Assembly (NCBI RefSeq): GCF_003851545.1
Contig: NZ_BHVX01000008.1
Span: 62,001 to 126,000 of the forward strand
Length of the DNA stretch: 64,000 bases
Direction of reading: 5' to 3'
Source: Ralstonia sp. SET104
GTDB lineage: Bacteria; Pseudomonadota; Gammaproteobacteria; Burkholderiales; Burkholderiaceae
Shown here: positions 20,189 to 30,002 of the stretch, piece by piece
Numbering within the stretch: the first letter of the stretch is position 1
How the letters are laid out: every line of letters starts with the position of its first letter
Position numbers and translations under genes: made by a program
The notes under the pieces: model-generated
What the model saw: only the letters and a program-made list of their open reading frames with translations
Databases searched by the model: none
Told to the model about the DNA's origin: nothing

Positions 20189-21403
20189 ATGGAAGGTTTC
20201 GCGCAACTCGCCGTGCTGGTGGTGGATGACCACCCGGTGCAACGGGCCGCCGCCCGGCAACTGCTCCATACGCTGGGCGTGCAGCAGATCCTGAGCGCCT
20301 GCGACGGCCGCGAGGCGCTCTACCTGCTCCAGCTCTGCCACGTCGACCTCGTGCTGTGCGACATCGACATGCCCGGCATGAACGGCCCCGAACTAATGGA
20401 ACAGATGCACTTGCGCGGCGGTCGCGTCTTTGCACGACACGCGCCCGTATGGGCGTGGGTCAGCGCGCTGGATGCGCAGATCGTCGAGTCGCACGTAAGC
20501 CTGGCCGATGCGATCGGGCTCACGCATACGCATGGCGTGCAGAAACCGCTGCGTCCGGCGCATGTATTGCCGCTGCTGGAAGAAGCCGCCGCGCGTGAGC
20601 GGGGCCGCGCGCCCGCCGCCGCCACCGGTCTGCCGCAATTTTCCGACGATGAACTTGCCGCGCTCATCCACGAAACGCCCGAGCAGATCGAGGTCGTATT
20701 CCAACCCCAGCACGATCTGGCCAGCAACCAGATCGCTGGGGCCGAGGCACTGTGCCGCTGGATGCATCCGGTGCATGGGCGTGTGTCGCCTGCGGCGTTT
20801 GTGCCGCGCCTGGAAGCGCTTGGTCTGGCCGATGGCCTGTTCTTTCACGTGCTCGGGCATTGTGTGCGCGTGCAGCACGCGCTGGTCGCGCATGCGCATT
20901 CCGTCTCGATTGGTGTGAATGCGTCTGCGCAGACGCTGGGCCGGGCCGGCACTGTCGATCGCATCGAAGCCATCGTGCGCGAGGCGCGCATTGCGCCGGC
21001 GGCCATCGCCATCGAGCTGACGGAGGATTCGCCCGTGCCCGATGTCGCGCAGCTCACCATTGCGCTCAACCGCCTGCGGCTGTTGGGCCATCCGCTGTCC
21101 ATCGACGATTTTGGCGTGGGTATCGCTACGCTCAAGTTGTTGGCCGACCTGCCTTTCACCATCCTCAAGATCGACCGCTCGTTTACTGCCGCGGTGAATC
21201 AGACCAGCCAGCGCGGCGTGATCTGCCGCACGATGATCGAGCTGGCGCGGGCGCTGCATCTCGAATGCATTGCCGAAGGGGTGGAAACCGACGCGCAGCG
21301 CCAGACCTTGCGCGCGCTGGGCTGTGCAACCGGACAGGGTTATCTGTGGGCGGCGCCGCTGTCCGTCACCGCGTTTCTGGCGCACGTGCAAGCGGCGGCT
21401 TGA
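20189..21403 (+). CDS. Response regulator with EAL c-di-GMP phosphodiesterase domain
   Basis: 404 residues. Receiver domain (1-125) has the acidic pair in VVDDHP, phospho-acceptor Asp58 in LCDIDMPG and the lysine in QKPLRP. The EAL domain (about 150-395) keeps the catalytic set: EAL in AGAEALCRW, Asn in IGVNAS, ELTE, DDFGVG, LKIDRSF, AEGVET and GQGYLWAAP, so it should hydrolyse c-di-GMP. I choose ATG 20189, 8 bases after CAGGG; ATG 20111 would add 26 unrelated residues. A NarL-type regulator follows 249 bp later, a pairing seen in biofilm/virulence control. Confidence 0.87.
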   Translation: MEGFAQLAVLVVDDHPVQRAAARQLLHTLGVQQILSACDGREALYLLQLCHVDLVLCDIDMPGMNGPELMEQMHLRGGRVFARHAPVWAWVSALDAQIVESHVSLADAIGLTHTHGVQKPLRPAHVLPLLEEAAARERGRAPAAATGLPQFSDDELAALIHETPEQIEVVFQPQHDLASNQIAGAEALCRWMHPVHGRVSPAAFVPRLEALGLADGLFFHVLGHCVRVQHALVAHAHSVSIGVNASAQTLGRAGTVDRIEAIVREARIAPAAIAIELTEDSPVPDVAQLTIALNRLRLLGHPLSIDDFGVGIATLKLLADLPFTILKIDRSFTAAVNQTSQRGVICRTMIELARALHLECIAEGVETDAQRQTLRALGCATGQGYLWAAPLSVTAFLAHVQAAA

Positions 21404-21652
21404 GTGCGATTGGAATGCCGCAGGGCCATTCAGTTTTCCTCAGCCCTGATAGAAGCAGCTTCTGCCCCGAAAGGTTACGCGCCATCAAAGTAAGAAAAGT
21501 CTGACCCCGCACGGCTCATCGGGTGAGTAAGGTAACTGCTCCTTTCTGCGGCCTTCCCGACTTCTCCATGACGGCTTCGATCTATTTCGCTCCGCTGCTC
21601 GCCAAGTTGGACACGCCTTCGCTGGCGATGCGCCTGACCTGACGCCGTGCGC

Positions 21653-22300
21653 ATGTCCTCTGTCCTCTCGATCGTCGTGGCGGACGATCATCCTGTGATT
21701 CTGATGGGACTGGCGACGGCCATCGCGCAGTTTCCGCAGCAGCGTGTTGTTGCGCAGGCGCATGATGGGCGCGAGCTGATGCAGGTGCTGGCGCACATAG
21801 ACTGCAACGTCATCGTGGCCGACTACAACCTGGGTGGCGAACCTGCCTTCGATGGCATGCAATTGCTGGCGCGCCTGCGCAAGCAATATCCAAAGCGCGC
21901 CGTCGTCGTCTGCACGATGGTTCACAACCCGGCCCTCTTGCGCGCCATGCGGCAGATTGGCGTGGCCGGCATCGTGAGCAAGAACGATGACCTGATTCAT
22001 GTCGGGCACGCCATCATGGCTGCCGCGCGCGGCGTGCGGTACGACAGCCCGCGCATCCTGGAAGACACGGGCCTCAGTTCCAATGGACGGAATGTGTTTG
22101 AGCGGTTGAGCGCGCGCGAGCGTGAAGTGCTTTGCATGTATGCCGACGGCATGGCCGTGTCGGACATCGCAATCAAGCTCGGTTCGAGCATCAAGACGGT
22201 CAGCACGCAGAAGACCGTGGCGCTGCGCAAGCTTGGGCTGGAACGCGAGACCGATCTGTTTCAGTACGTCCGCACCAATGGGCTGACAACGCTCCACTGA
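21653..22300 (+). CDS. NarL/FixJ-family response regulator
   Basis: 215 residues. Receiver with VVADDHPVI and phospho-acceptor Asp57 (IVADYNLGG); C-terminal LuxR-type helix-turn-helix with LSAREREVLCMYADGMAVSD and SIKTVSTQKTVALRKLGL, closest in style to BvgA/EvgA/RcsB proteins. ATG 21653 is preferred to GTG 21647. No cognate kinase is adjacent; the nearby REC-EAL protein may share one encoded elsewhere. Confidence 0.88.
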   Translation: MSSVLSIVVADDHPVILMGLATAIAQFPQQRVVAQAHDGRELMQVLAHIDCNVIVADYNLGGEPAFDGMQLLARLRKQYPKRAVVVCTMVHNPALLRAMRQIGVAGIVSKNDDLIHVGHAIMAAARGVRYDSPRILEDTGLSSNGRNVFERLSAREREVLCMYADGMAVSDIAIKLGSSIKTVSTQKTVALRKLGLERETDLFQYVRTNGLTTLH

Positions 22301-22310
22301 GCACCGGCCA

Positions 22311-23090
22311 TCAGCTTGCCTGGCGGTGGATCGGCACGGCTTGCGCAGATGCGATGGCGGCGTCGGCCACCTGCGCGGGCGCGCCTTGCATGCCCATCAT
22401 CCAGTTGAACAGCGGCGTGGCCAGCAGTGCGCCGGCCAGTTGCGCCAGCATGTAGCCCGGTACATCGGCAGGACGGATGCCAGACGGGCTGTCGGTCAGT
22501 GCGCAGGCAAAGGCCAGCGCCGGGTTGGCCAGCGATGACGACGCCGTGAACCAGTACCCTGCCGCGATATACGCCGCCACCGCCAACGGCAATTGCTTTG
22601 GCGCGTGACGGCCGCAGGCGATACCCACCCCGATCAGCCCGAACGTTGCCAGCGCCTCGCTCCACCACAGTGCGGGGCCGGTGGCGGTGTGCGTGCCCGA
22701 CGCCCAGACCGGCATGCCGAACATGGCGTGCGCAGCCGCCACACCCAGCGCGGCGCCCAGGGCTTGTGCAATCAGATAGGCCAGCGCCTCATGTCCGCGC
22801 AGGCCGCCCCGCAGCATCGCCGACAGCGTGACCGCCGGGTTCAGGTGCGCACCCGACACCGGCGTGAATACCGTCAGCAATGCCAGCAGACCCGCGCCAC
22901 CCGCCAGCGATTGCGCCAGCAGCGTCCACATGGCATTGCCGCCCGAGAGCCGGCTTGCGTGGATGCCCGTGCCGATCACCACCGCAATCAGCAAGGCCGT
23001 GCCGAGCCCTTCCGCGACGATGCGGCGAGCCAGCGACGGTGCAACGGGTGTGGCTGAAGCTGCGGCGTGGAGGGGGAAAACACTGGCCAT
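22311..23090 (-). CDS. MIP-family aquaporin-like channel
   Basis: 259 residues with six hydrophobic segments and both pore motifs: HLNPAVTLSAM (first NPA) and SLANPALAFA (second NPA). It begins MASVFPLHAAA; 23 further codons upstream are open but lack hydrophobic or family character. Family members conduct water, glycerol or small neutral solutes such as arsenite; the selectivity here cannot be told. It converges with the NarL gene, stops 10 bp apart. Confidence 0.85.
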   Translation of the reverse strand: MASVFPLHAAASATPVAPSLARRIVAEGLGTALLIAVVIGTGIHASRLSGGNAMWTLLAQSLAGGAGLLALLTVFTPVSGAHLNPAVTLSAMLRGGLRGHEALAYLIAQALGAALGVAAAHAMFGMPVWASGTHTATGPALWWSEALATFGLIGVGIACGRHAPKQLPLAVAAYIAAGYWFTASSSLANPALAFACALTDSPSGIRPADVPGYMLAQLAGALLATPLFNWMMGMQGAPAQVADAAIASAQAVPIHRQAS

Positions 23091-23213
23091 GCGGAAAGAA
23101 AAATGAACGATGCCAAGTGCATCGCGCGTGAGTGTGGAATCTCCGCCGAGGCCGATCAATGCACGCGGGCGCGCTTGTGTCGCGCGCCCGAGTATCGAAT
23201 GGTGTGAGGTGGT

Positions 23214-24680
23214 TCAGGCCGGGCTCGCCGCGCTGGCTGCGGCCAGTTGCCGTTGCTGTGTGCCCAGTCGGGCAAAGCCCGCGGCCGCCGCGCCCAGCGC
23301 CGCCAGCATGGCGATGCATCCGGCCATCGTGCCATGTGCCATGCCGGTTGCACTGCCGTCTGCGGCAAAGGTGAAATACAGCCCGCCGATACAGGCGACG
23401 CCCAGCGCGCCCGCCAGTTGTTGTGCCGTGATCAGCAGCCCCGCCGCCGCACCCGCTTGCGTGCGTGCCACGCCGGTCAGCACCAGGCCGATGAGCGGTA
23501 CGACGACCAGCCCCTGCCCCGCCCCATACAGCGCCACGGCAATGCCGATGCGCGTCATGCTGGGCGTGGCGGGGTGTGTCCAAACCGTGCCGAAGCCCGA
23601 CAGCAGTACCAGCAGGCCCAGCGCCATCAGGCCGAGGCCCGCCAGCAGCGCGCGAACGCCGTAACGCCGCACCAGCGCATTGGCCACCCGTGATGTCACC
23701 AGAAAGGTGATGGCCAGCGGCAGGATGGCAACGCCCATGCGTACTGCAGAGAGCTGCCGCCCGTTCTGCAGATACAGCGTGAGCACCAGGAAGAACGCCA
23801 TCATCCCGATGTAGTGCAGCCCCGATGCCGTCAGCCCCGTCATGAATGCGCGATGTTGCAGCAAGGCGGGTGGTAGCAGCGGCGTACCGCCAGCGCGGTC
23901 GACACGTGCCTCAAGCTGCTGGAACGTCGCCATGCCGAACAGGCCTGCGACGAGCAGCGCCAGGGTCCACACCGGCCAGTGCAGTTCGCGGCCGAACAGC
24001 AGCGGTACAAGCACGGCGGCCACGCTGATGGCCATCCACGCTACGCCGGCGATGTCGAGATGGGTCTCTGCGTGGGCCGCGGCCGGGCGCGGAATCCAGC
24101 GCCAGCCCAGCAGCGCACCCGCCAGCCCCACCGGCACGTTGATCAGGAAGGCCGAACGCCAGCCCAGCCCGGCGATGTCCGCACTGGTGAGTGCGCCGCC
24201 CACCAACAGCCCCGCCGCGCCACCGGTGCCGAGCACCAGCCCGAAGATCGACAGCGCGCGGTCGCGCTCGGCGCCGGCAAACAGCGCCTGGATGCTGGCC
24301 AGCACCTGCGGCACCAGCATCGCGGCAGACAGCCCTTGCGCAAACCGCCACGCAATCAGCGCCGCCGCGCTGCCAGCCAGCCCGCAGCCGGCCGACGTGG
24401 CGGTAAAGGCGACGAGGCCCAGCAGGAATACGCGCCGCCGCCCGAACAGATCCCCCAGACGGCCGCCGGTGATCAGCAGGATCGCGTAGCCGAGCTGGTA
24501 CACGGCCAGCACCGCCTCAAGCTGCGCAGGTGTGGCGTGCAGGCTCGCCCGGATGCTTGGGATTGCCACATTGGCGATGAACGCATCGACGATGAACATG
24601 AATTGCGCCGTCACCATCACACCAAAGGCGAGCCAGCGGCGGGGTTCTGATACGGAAGACGCAGAAGAAACATGGGTCAC
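23214..24680 (-). CDS. MFS multidrug exporter, DHA2 (EmrB/QacA) type
   Basis: 488 residues with about 14 hydrophobic segments. Signature elements: MFIVDAFIANVAIPSI in helix 1, GGRLGDLFGRRRVFLLGL in the first cytoplasmic loop, and GTGGAAGLLVGG in the antiporter motif C position. It likely exports drugs by proton exchange. It is divergent from an XRE-type regulator, with a CTAGG palindrome between them, so the regulator probably represses it. Confidence 0.87.
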   Translation of the reverse strand: MTHVSSASSVSEPRRWLAFGVMVTAQFMFIVDAFIANVAIPSIRASLHATPAQLEAVLAVYQLGYAILLITGGRLGDLFGRRRVFLLGLVAFTATSAGCGLAGSAAALIAWRFAQGLSAAMLVPQVLASIQALFAGAERDRALSIFGLVLGTGGAAGLLVGGALTSADIAGLGWRSAFLINVPVGLAGALLGWRWIPRPAAAHAETHLDIAGVAWMAISVAAVLVPLLFGRELHWPVWTLALLVAGLFGMATFQQLEARVDRAGGTPLLPPALLQHRAFMTGLTASGLHYIGMMAFFLVLTLYLQNGRQLSAVRMGVAILPLAITFLVTSRVANALVRRYGVRALLAGLGLMALGLLVLLSGFGTVWTHPATPSMTRIGIAVALYGAGQGLVVVPLIGLVLTGVARTQAGAAAGLLITAQQLAGALGVACIGGLYFTFAADGSATGMAHGTMAGCIAMLAALGAAAAGFARLGTQQRQLAAASAASPA

Positions 24681-24740
24681 GATCGGCTCCGGAAAGAAGG
24701 ATGAACGCAGCGTAGGTGCGCGAGCCGATTCGATGCAGAG

Positions 24741-24759
24741 CTAGGATTAACCTAGGATT
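24741..24759. promoter_or_regulatory. Palindromic operator between the MFS and XRE genes
   Basis: CTAGGATTAACCTAG (24741-24755) is an inverted repeat, and CTAGGATT is repeated 11 bp later (24752-24759), one helical turn. Its place in the 124-bp divergent gap suggests a site for the XRE regulator. Confidence 0.5.
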
Positions 24760-24804
24760 GAGCTGTCCCTCCCACCTGCGCGCACCATCGTGTGTAATGC
24801 CCCC

Positions 24805-25650
24805 ATGGACGATTTCACCGCGGATCTTGCCCCCTTCCCTGCCACGCCTCGCAACGAGCTGGGCGAGTTCCTGCGCAGCCGCCGCAGTCACCTGCGTCCG
24901 CAGGATGTAGGGTTGCCCGAAGGCAGCGGGCGCCGCCGCACCGCCGGCCTGCGCCGGGAAGAAGTCGCGCAGTTGGCCAACATCAGCATCGATTGGTATG
25001 TGCGCATCGAGCAGGGGCGCGACGTGCGGCCCTCGGTGGCGACCATCGAGGCAATCGGCCGGGCGCTGAAGCTGTCAACGGATGAACGCGCGCATATGCG
25101 TGGCCTGGCGCGCGCGGAATCGGTCTTCTCGGGGGGCGGGGTTGGTACGACCGGGCGCGCCGCGGCCGAAGCGGTGCCTGACGTCCTGCGCCGGGCTGTT
25201 GCCGGCATGGTTCTGCCCGCCCATGTGCGCAGCTACCGCACCGAGCTGCTGTGCTGGAACGAGGCTACCTCGCAGCTCTTCATGGATTTCAGCACGATGC
25301 CGCCCGAAGACCGCAACTCGCTGGTCTACATGTTCCTGTACGCCAACGCGCGCGAGCGCTTTGTGGAGTGGGAGAACGAAGCGCGCCGCATGCTGGCGAA
25401 GTTTCGCGCGGTGTACGACCCGCATGCGGATGACCCCGTGCTCGTGGCGCTGGTCGACCGGCTGCGCACCCGCAGCCGTGAGTTTGATACGTGGTGGCGT
25501 CAGCACGAAGTGCGTGCCCAGCGTGCCGAGCACAAGCTGATCCGCACGCCCGGCGGCAAGATCGTCCGCTACGACTACATCGGCCTGCCGGTGATGGAAG
25601 ACCCGCGCTTGCGCATGGTGCTGTACGTGCCGGTCGACGGCGGCTCCTAG
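24805..25650 (+). CDS. XRE-family regulator with MmyB-like C-terminal domain
   Basis: 281 residues. The N-terminal helix-turn-helix runs from ELGEFLRSRRSHLRP through LRREEVAQLANISIDWYVRIEQGRD, a very typical MmyB-group lead. The C-terminal part (about 110-280) is the ligand-binding domain of the group, with YRTELLCWNEATSQLFMDF and PRLRMVLYVPVD. ATG 24805 is preferred to GTG 24790. Probably a repressor of the divergent exporter. Confidence 0.85.
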   Translation: MDDFTADLAPFPATPRNELGEFLRSRRSHLRPQDVGLPEGSGRRRTAGLRREEVAQLANISIDWYVRIEQGRDVRPSVATIEAIGRALKLSTDERAHMRGLARAESVFSGGGVGTTGRAAAEAVPDVLRRAVAGMVLPAHVRSYRTELLCWNEATSQLFMDFSTMPPEDRNSLVYMFLYANARERFVEWENEARRMLAKFRAVYDPHADDPVLVALVDRLRTRSREFDTWWRQHEVRAQRAEHKLIRTPGGKIVRYDYIGLPVMEDPRLRMVLYVPVDGGS

Positions 25651-25653
25651 GCC

Positions 25654-26244
25654 TTAAGCCGTCAGGGCCGCGAGGATGGTGTCCGTATTGCGCACGCGGC
25701 CCAGGCGCGCGAAGACGTGCTCCACCGACGATCGATGCATTGCCGCATCGTTTGAACTCATCGCATCTTCAGCCAGCACCAGCGCGTAGCCGTGTTCCCA
25801 CGCTGCGCGCGCGGTCGATTCCACGCCCACATGTGTCGAGATGCCGCCCAGCACGATGGTGGTGATGCCGCGGCGGCGCAGTTGCAGATCCAGCTCGGTG
25901 CCGTAGAACGCGCCCCACTGGCGCTTGGTGATCTGGATGTCGGTGGGCGCGACTTCCAGCTCTGCGGGCTGTTCCCACCACTGCGGCGGCAGGCCACCGG
26001 GCTGCATGGGCGCGGGGCGATCGACGGGCTGGCGAGGCGCGTCGGCATAGTCCGGCGCCCAACCCACGCGCACCAGCACCACCGGTGCGCCCAGCGCGCG
26101 AAAGCGCTTGGCGAGCTTGGCGGAGGCGCCCAACACCTGCTCGGCCGAATGCGGCCCCTGCGCAAACGGCAGGATGCCGCGTTGCAGGTCGATCAGCACG
26201 AGCGCGGTGGTCTTGGCGGACAGGGTTTGCAGCGGTTCAGACAT
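25654..26244 (-). CDS. Isochorismatase-family hydrolase lacking the usual cysteine
   Basis: 196 residues of the isochorismatase-like fold. Asp is in VLIDLQRG and the Lys in ITKRQWGAF. The position normally held by the nucleophilic Cys (T-N-x-C-V-E-S-T in amidases such as nicotinamidase) reads [10 protein letters not shown], with Gly. Isochorismatases such as EntB and PhzD also have Gly there (family knowledge), so this may act on a vinyl ether rather than an amide. It shares a strand with the thioesterase 32 bp upstream, likely one transcript. Confidence 0.8.
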   Translation of the reverse strand: MSEPLQTLSAKTTALVLIDLQRGILPFAQGPHSAEQVLGASAKLAKRFRALGAPVVLVRVGWAPDYADAPRQPVDRPAPMQPGGLPPQWWEQPAELEVAPTDIQITKRQWGAFYGTELDLQLRRRGITTIVLGGISTHVGVESTARAAWEHGYALVLAEDAMSSNDAAMHRSSVEHVFARLGRVRNTDTILAALTA

Positions 26245-26276
26245 CAAGTGCTCCAGGTGAATCGGCGATTGTTCGA

Positions 26277-26711
26277 CTACGGACGGCGGATGACACACGT
26301 TGCCGTGGCATGCGCCAGCAGCGTGCCGTCCTGCGTCTTGAGGGTGCCTTCGGACACGCCGATCGTGCGCGAGACATGCAGCACGCGGCCAACGGCCACC
26401 AGCGGTGTATCGACCGGCACCGCCTTCACCATCTTCACGTTCAGGTCGACCGTGCCATAGCCGACGCCGGCTTCGAGCATGGAATGCACCGCGCAGCCCG
26501 TCACCGAATCCAGCACCGTCGCCGCAAAGCCGCCGTGCACGCCGCCCAGCGGATTGAGGTGGCGCTTGTCGGCCTGGGCGCCGAAGTGCACGGTGCCGGC
26601 TTCAATGGCGTCCATCGTCATCGGGATGGTTTCACTGATGGACGCGCGCGGCAGATCACCGCGCGACATGGCCTGCAGCAATTGCAGGCCGGTCATTTGG
26701 GACGGATGCAT
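26277..26711 (-). CDS. PaaI-type hotdog thioesterase
   Basis: 144 residues, a hotdog-fold acyl-CoA thioesterase. The core motif [21 protein letters not shown] is the PaaI/YbgC-like substrate loop with Gly-Gly and Asp, followed by [18 protein letters not shown] 26711 is selected; the open frame extends 37 codons upstream without family similarity, and 26696 is an alternative. Substrate unknown. Confidence 0.8.
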   Translation of the reverse strand: MHPSQMTGLQLLQAMSRGDLPRASISETIPMTMDAIEAGTVHFGAQADKRHLNPLGGVHGGFAATVLDSVTGCAVHSMLEAGVGYGTVDLNVKMVKAVPVDTPLVAVGRVLHVSRTIGVSEGTLKTQDGTLLAHATATCVIRRP

Positions 26712-26992
26712 GGGAGGAATCGGGGGCCGTTGAGGTGAAGTGACTCGACACTCTACCGCGAGCCCGATTGCCAGGGCTGCAATGCGTTGCATTGGACGGT
26801 GCAATAACCCGCAGTCTCCCAATGCGGGTAGACCCTAGCGTTGCGTGCACGCCGACGCGAAAGGCTCCAGAAAGGTGCCCCCTTCTACGCTCGCCCAGCG
26901 ATTGCATCGGGCGGCCTGACCAACTGCCCTTGCGCGTTACCTCAAGCCGGCATCACGACCGGACACCATTACCCACAAGGAAGGAGACGTTA

Positions 26993-28123
26993 ATGTCCCG
27001 CATCAAGTTCGCCCTCGCGGCCACTGCCGCCGCTGCGGCCACCCTGGCCACTACCGGCGCTCACGCACAAGCGTCAAATGTCACGCTCTACGGCCTGATC
27101 GACACCACGATCAGCACCGTCAGCAACACGACTGCCAACGGCGGGCGTACCACCGGCTTCCAGATCCCCTGGTTCTCGGGCAGCCGCTGGGGCCTGACCG
27201 GCAAGGAAGACCTGGGCGGCGGCACGTCGGCCATCTTCAAGCTGGAATCCGAATTTGAAACGCCGACCGGCAACATGGACACCCCGGGGGTGCTGTTCAA
27301 CCGCGACGCCTGGGTGGGCCTGCAAAGCGAAGCGCTGGGCAAGCTGACTTTCGGCCGCCAGAACGCGATTGCGCGCGACATCTCCGGCATCTACGGTGAC
27401 CCGTACACCGGCGCCGCAGTGGGCCTGGATGAAGGTGGCTACACCAACACCAACAACTTCAAGCAACTGATCTTCTACGCAGGCAGCGCCACGGGCACGC
27501 GTCTGAACAACGGCGTGGTGTGGAAGAAGATGTGGGGCGGCCGCTTCCTGACGGCCCTGGGCTACCAGTTTGGCGAAGTGCCGGGCCAGTTCTCGCAAGG
27601 CACCACCGAGTCGCTGGCGCTGGGCTACAACGGCGACAACTTCCACGTGGCTGGCTTCGCGCAACAGGCCAAGGTGGGCGGCTTCATGGACCGCTCGTAC
27701 TCGGTGGGCGGCAACGTGATCCTGGGCATGTTCCGCGTGAACGCCGGTTACTTCCACTACACCGGCGAACAGCCGGCCGCGATCGGCAACCGCAGCGACA
27801 ACGCCTACACCGTGTCGCTGAAGATCGCTCCGCAAGGCGCCTTCGACTACGAAATCGGCTACCAGATCATGAAGGCCAACAACGCCGCCTTCAACGCCGA
27901 TGGCAACACGCTCAACGCGTACGCAAGCGTGGTGGGTGCCACGGCTGCGGGCAGTGGCCGCAAGAACACGCTGTATGGCTCGGTCTTCTATCACGTGTCC
28001 AAGCGCACCGAGTTTTACGTGGCGGCCGACTACATGAAGCTCAAGGATCAGTACATCGTGGGCGGCACCAACGGCCACAACAGCCAGACGGAGTTCGGCG
28101 TCGGTATGCGCACGCGCTTCTAA
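26993..28123 (+). CDS. Trimeric outer-membrane porin, Burkholderia/Bordetella type
   Basis: 376 residues with a signal peptide ending TTGAHAQA. Mature sequence starts SNVTLYGLIDTTI and includes SRWGLTGKEDLGGG, FNRDAWVGL, KLTFGRQNA and a C-terminal GVGMRTRF: the Gram-negative porin family of betaproteobacteria, 16-strand barrels for small solutes. AAGGAAGGAG precedes the ATG by 6 bases. It converges on the solute-binding gene with one base between stops. Confidence 0.95.
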   Translation: MSRIKFALAATAAAAATLATTGAHAQASNVTLYGLIDTTISTVSNTTANGGRTTGFQIPWFSGSRWGLTGKEDLGGGTSAIFKLESEFETPTGNMDTPGVLFNRDAWVGLQSEALGKLTFGRQNAIARDISGIYGDPYTGAAVGLDEGGYTNTNNFKQLIFYAGSATGTRLNNGVVWKKMWGGRFLTALGYQFGEVPGQFSQGTTESLALGYNGDNFHVAGFAQQAKVGGFMDRSYSVGGNVILGMFRVNAGYFHYTGEQPAAIGNRSDNAYTVSLKIAPQGAFDYEIGYQIMKANNAAFNADGNTLNAYASVVGATAAGSGRKNTLYGSVFYHVSKRTEFYVAADYMKLKDQYIVGGTNGHNSQTEFGVGMRTRF

Positions 28124-28124
28124 G

Positions 28125-29174
28125 CTAGCGGCGCTCGCGCACCGGATCGACAAACTTGTTGGTGTAGGTGCGCGAGAGTTCGATGTGCTTGTCGCGCGCG
28201 TTGGCATTGCTGGCGGCGAGGACGCGCAGGACGGTGGGTGGGCCGTCGTCCGGCATGCGTCCGTCGGCGCTGAAGGTGGGCAACGCGGCGGCAAGCGCTT
28301 TGACGTACAACTCGGGATGATCGCGCCGGAATTCAGGCGGCATGCGCGCGGCAATGTCTTCTGCACCATGCGTGTGCATGTAGCGCAAGGTGCGCACAAA
28401 CGCGCGGGCCAGCTTGGCGGCGATATCCGGATGGGCCTCCAGCCATTCTGTCTGCAGGTACAGACACGCGGCCGGATACGGGCCGCCCAGCGCAGCGCGC
28501 GTGCTCTCGAGCGTGCGCAGGTCGAGCAGCACACGGGCTTCACCGTTGTGCACAAGGCGCGAGGCCGTTGGGTCGGTGGTCATGCCAGCATCGATGCGGC
28601 CGCTGCGCAGCGCGCTAACGAAGCTGCGTTCCGCGCCGACCGGCAGCATGGTGTAGTCGCCGGCCGACAGCCCCTGCTGCGCCATCAGGTAACGCGTGAG
28701 AAAGCTGGTGGATGCGCCCAGTCCCGTCACACCCAGCGTGCGGCCGCGCAGGTCGCGCATGGATTGCACCGTTACCGGCAACCGTGTGGACACGACTTCC
28801 GCTTCGCCCGGCACCTGGCTGAACACGACGATGGCGCGGACCTCCTTGCCCTTGGCCTGCAGGTCGATGGTGTGGTCATAGAAGCCGACCACGCCTTGCG
28901 CAAAACCGGTGAGCAGTTCGCTTTCCGCATCCACGCCGGCGGGCTGCGAGAGCAGTTCCACCTCGAGCCCCTCGTCGCGGAAATAGCCCAGACGTTGCGC
29001 CAGCGTGGCCGGCAGGTAGATCATCTTGGCGGTGCCGCTGACCATGAGGGTCAGGCGCGTGGGGTCTTGCGCCAGGGCGTGTGAAGTTGCCACTGCCAGA
29101 AGGGCAGCGAGCCACGGCGTGATCAAGCCCCGGAGGCCGCGTGTGCGGGCGCTCCTGCAGGTAAAAACACCCAT
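28125..29174 (-). CDS. NMT1/SsuA-type solute-binding protein
   Basis: 349 residues with a signal peptide (ending TSHALAQD). The mature part follows the NMT1/THI5-like pattern of nitrate/sulfonate/thiamine-precursor binders: LMVSGTAKMIYLPATLAQRLGYFRDEGLEVEL, then LRGRTLGVTGLGASTSFL and DAGMTTDPTASRL. No ABC permease or ATPase is adjacent. It is divergent from a TctDE-like two-component pair (147 bp gap), which may control it or use it to sense a ligand. Confidence 0.85.
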   Translation of the reverse strand: MGVFTCRSARTRGLRGLITPWLAALLAVATSHALAQDPTRLTLMVSGTAKMIYLPATLAQRLGYFRDEGLEVELLSQPAGVDAESELLTGFAQGVVGFYDHTIDLQAKGKEVRAIVVFSQVPGEAEVVSTRLPVTVQSMRDLRGRTLGVTGLGASTSFLTRYLMAQQGLSAGDYTMLPVGAERSFVSALRSGRIDAGMTTDPTASRLVHNGEARVLLDLRTLESTRAALGGPYPAACLYLQTEWLEAHPDIAAKLARAFVRTLRYMHTHGAEDIAARMPPEFRRDHPELYVKALAAALPTFSADGRMPDDGPPTVLRVLAASNANARDKHIELSRTYTNKFVDPVRERR

Positions 29175-29321
29175 TGAGTTGTCTCCGGCTCTTTTGTAGA
29201 TATCGGTATCGCGCGGCCCGGATTTGATGAGTGATGCATCCGGCGCGTGTAGGCAGCCGCCACCATTCTAGGGAGCGGCAACCCACAAATCGCTTTCATT
29301 TTTCAGACGCGCTGTTTTCGT

Positions 29322-30002
29322 ATGAAGCTGCTACTGATCGAAGACAACGCCCCGCTGGCGCACTGGCTGTCGGAGGCGCTGCGCCGCGCGCATTTCACGG
29401 TGGATCACGCCACGGATGGCGAATCCGCCGACACTTTGTTGCTTACGCAACACTACGACGTAGTGCTGCTCGACCTCCAGTTGCCTACCTTGTCGGGGCA
29501 AGGTGTATTGCAACGTTTGCGCGGTCGGCGCAACCCGGTGCCGGTGCTGATTCTCACGGCCAGCGGCGGCATCGACGACAAGGTCGCGTGCCTGGGCGCT
29601 GGTGCCGATGATTACCTCGTGAAGCCATTCGAGATTCGCGAGCTGATCGCGCGCATCCAGGTGCTGGTGAGGCGCAGCGCGCCCGATCAGTCCGTCGAAC
29701 TGCAGTGCGGCGATCTGACGTACCACACCGGTAGCCGTACCTTCAATTTGGCCGGCCAGCCGCTGGTGCTGCCCGCGCGCGAGCACACCGTGCTCGAAAT
29801 CCTGATGCTCAAGCTCGGCCGGACGGTGTCCAAACCGGCGCTGGTGAACGGCGTGTTCGGGATGGACGACGAAGCCAGCCCCGAGGCCATCGAGATCTAC
29901 ATCCACCGCCTGCGCAAAAAGCTGGAGCATTCCGCCGCAACCATCGTCACGTTGCGCGGCCTCGGTTACCTGCTGCGCGATGCCTCTGTCACGCAGTCCT
30001 GA
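29322..30002 (+). CDS. OmpR-family response regulator (TctD-like)
   Basis: 226 residues. Receiver: LLLIEDNAPL, phospho-acceptor Asp51 (LLDLQLPTL), Lys in LVKPFEIREL. C-terminal winged helix ends with HRLRKKLEHSAATIVTLRGLGYLL. It overlaps the downstream kinase by 23 bp. The pairing with an HQMRTPL kinase points to the TctD/TctE branch that controls uptake of carboxylates. Confidence 0.9.
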   Translation: MKLLLIEDNAPLAHWLSEALRRAHFTVDHATDGESADTLLLTQHYDVVLLDLQLPTLSGQGVLQRLRGRRNPVPVLILTASGGIDDKVACLGAGADDYLVKPFEIRELIARIQVLVRRSAPDQSVELQCGDLTYHTGSRTFNLAGQPLVLPAREHTVLEILMLKLGRTVSKPALVNGVFGMDDEASPEAIEIYIHRLRKKLEHSAATIVTLRGLGYLLRDASVTQS

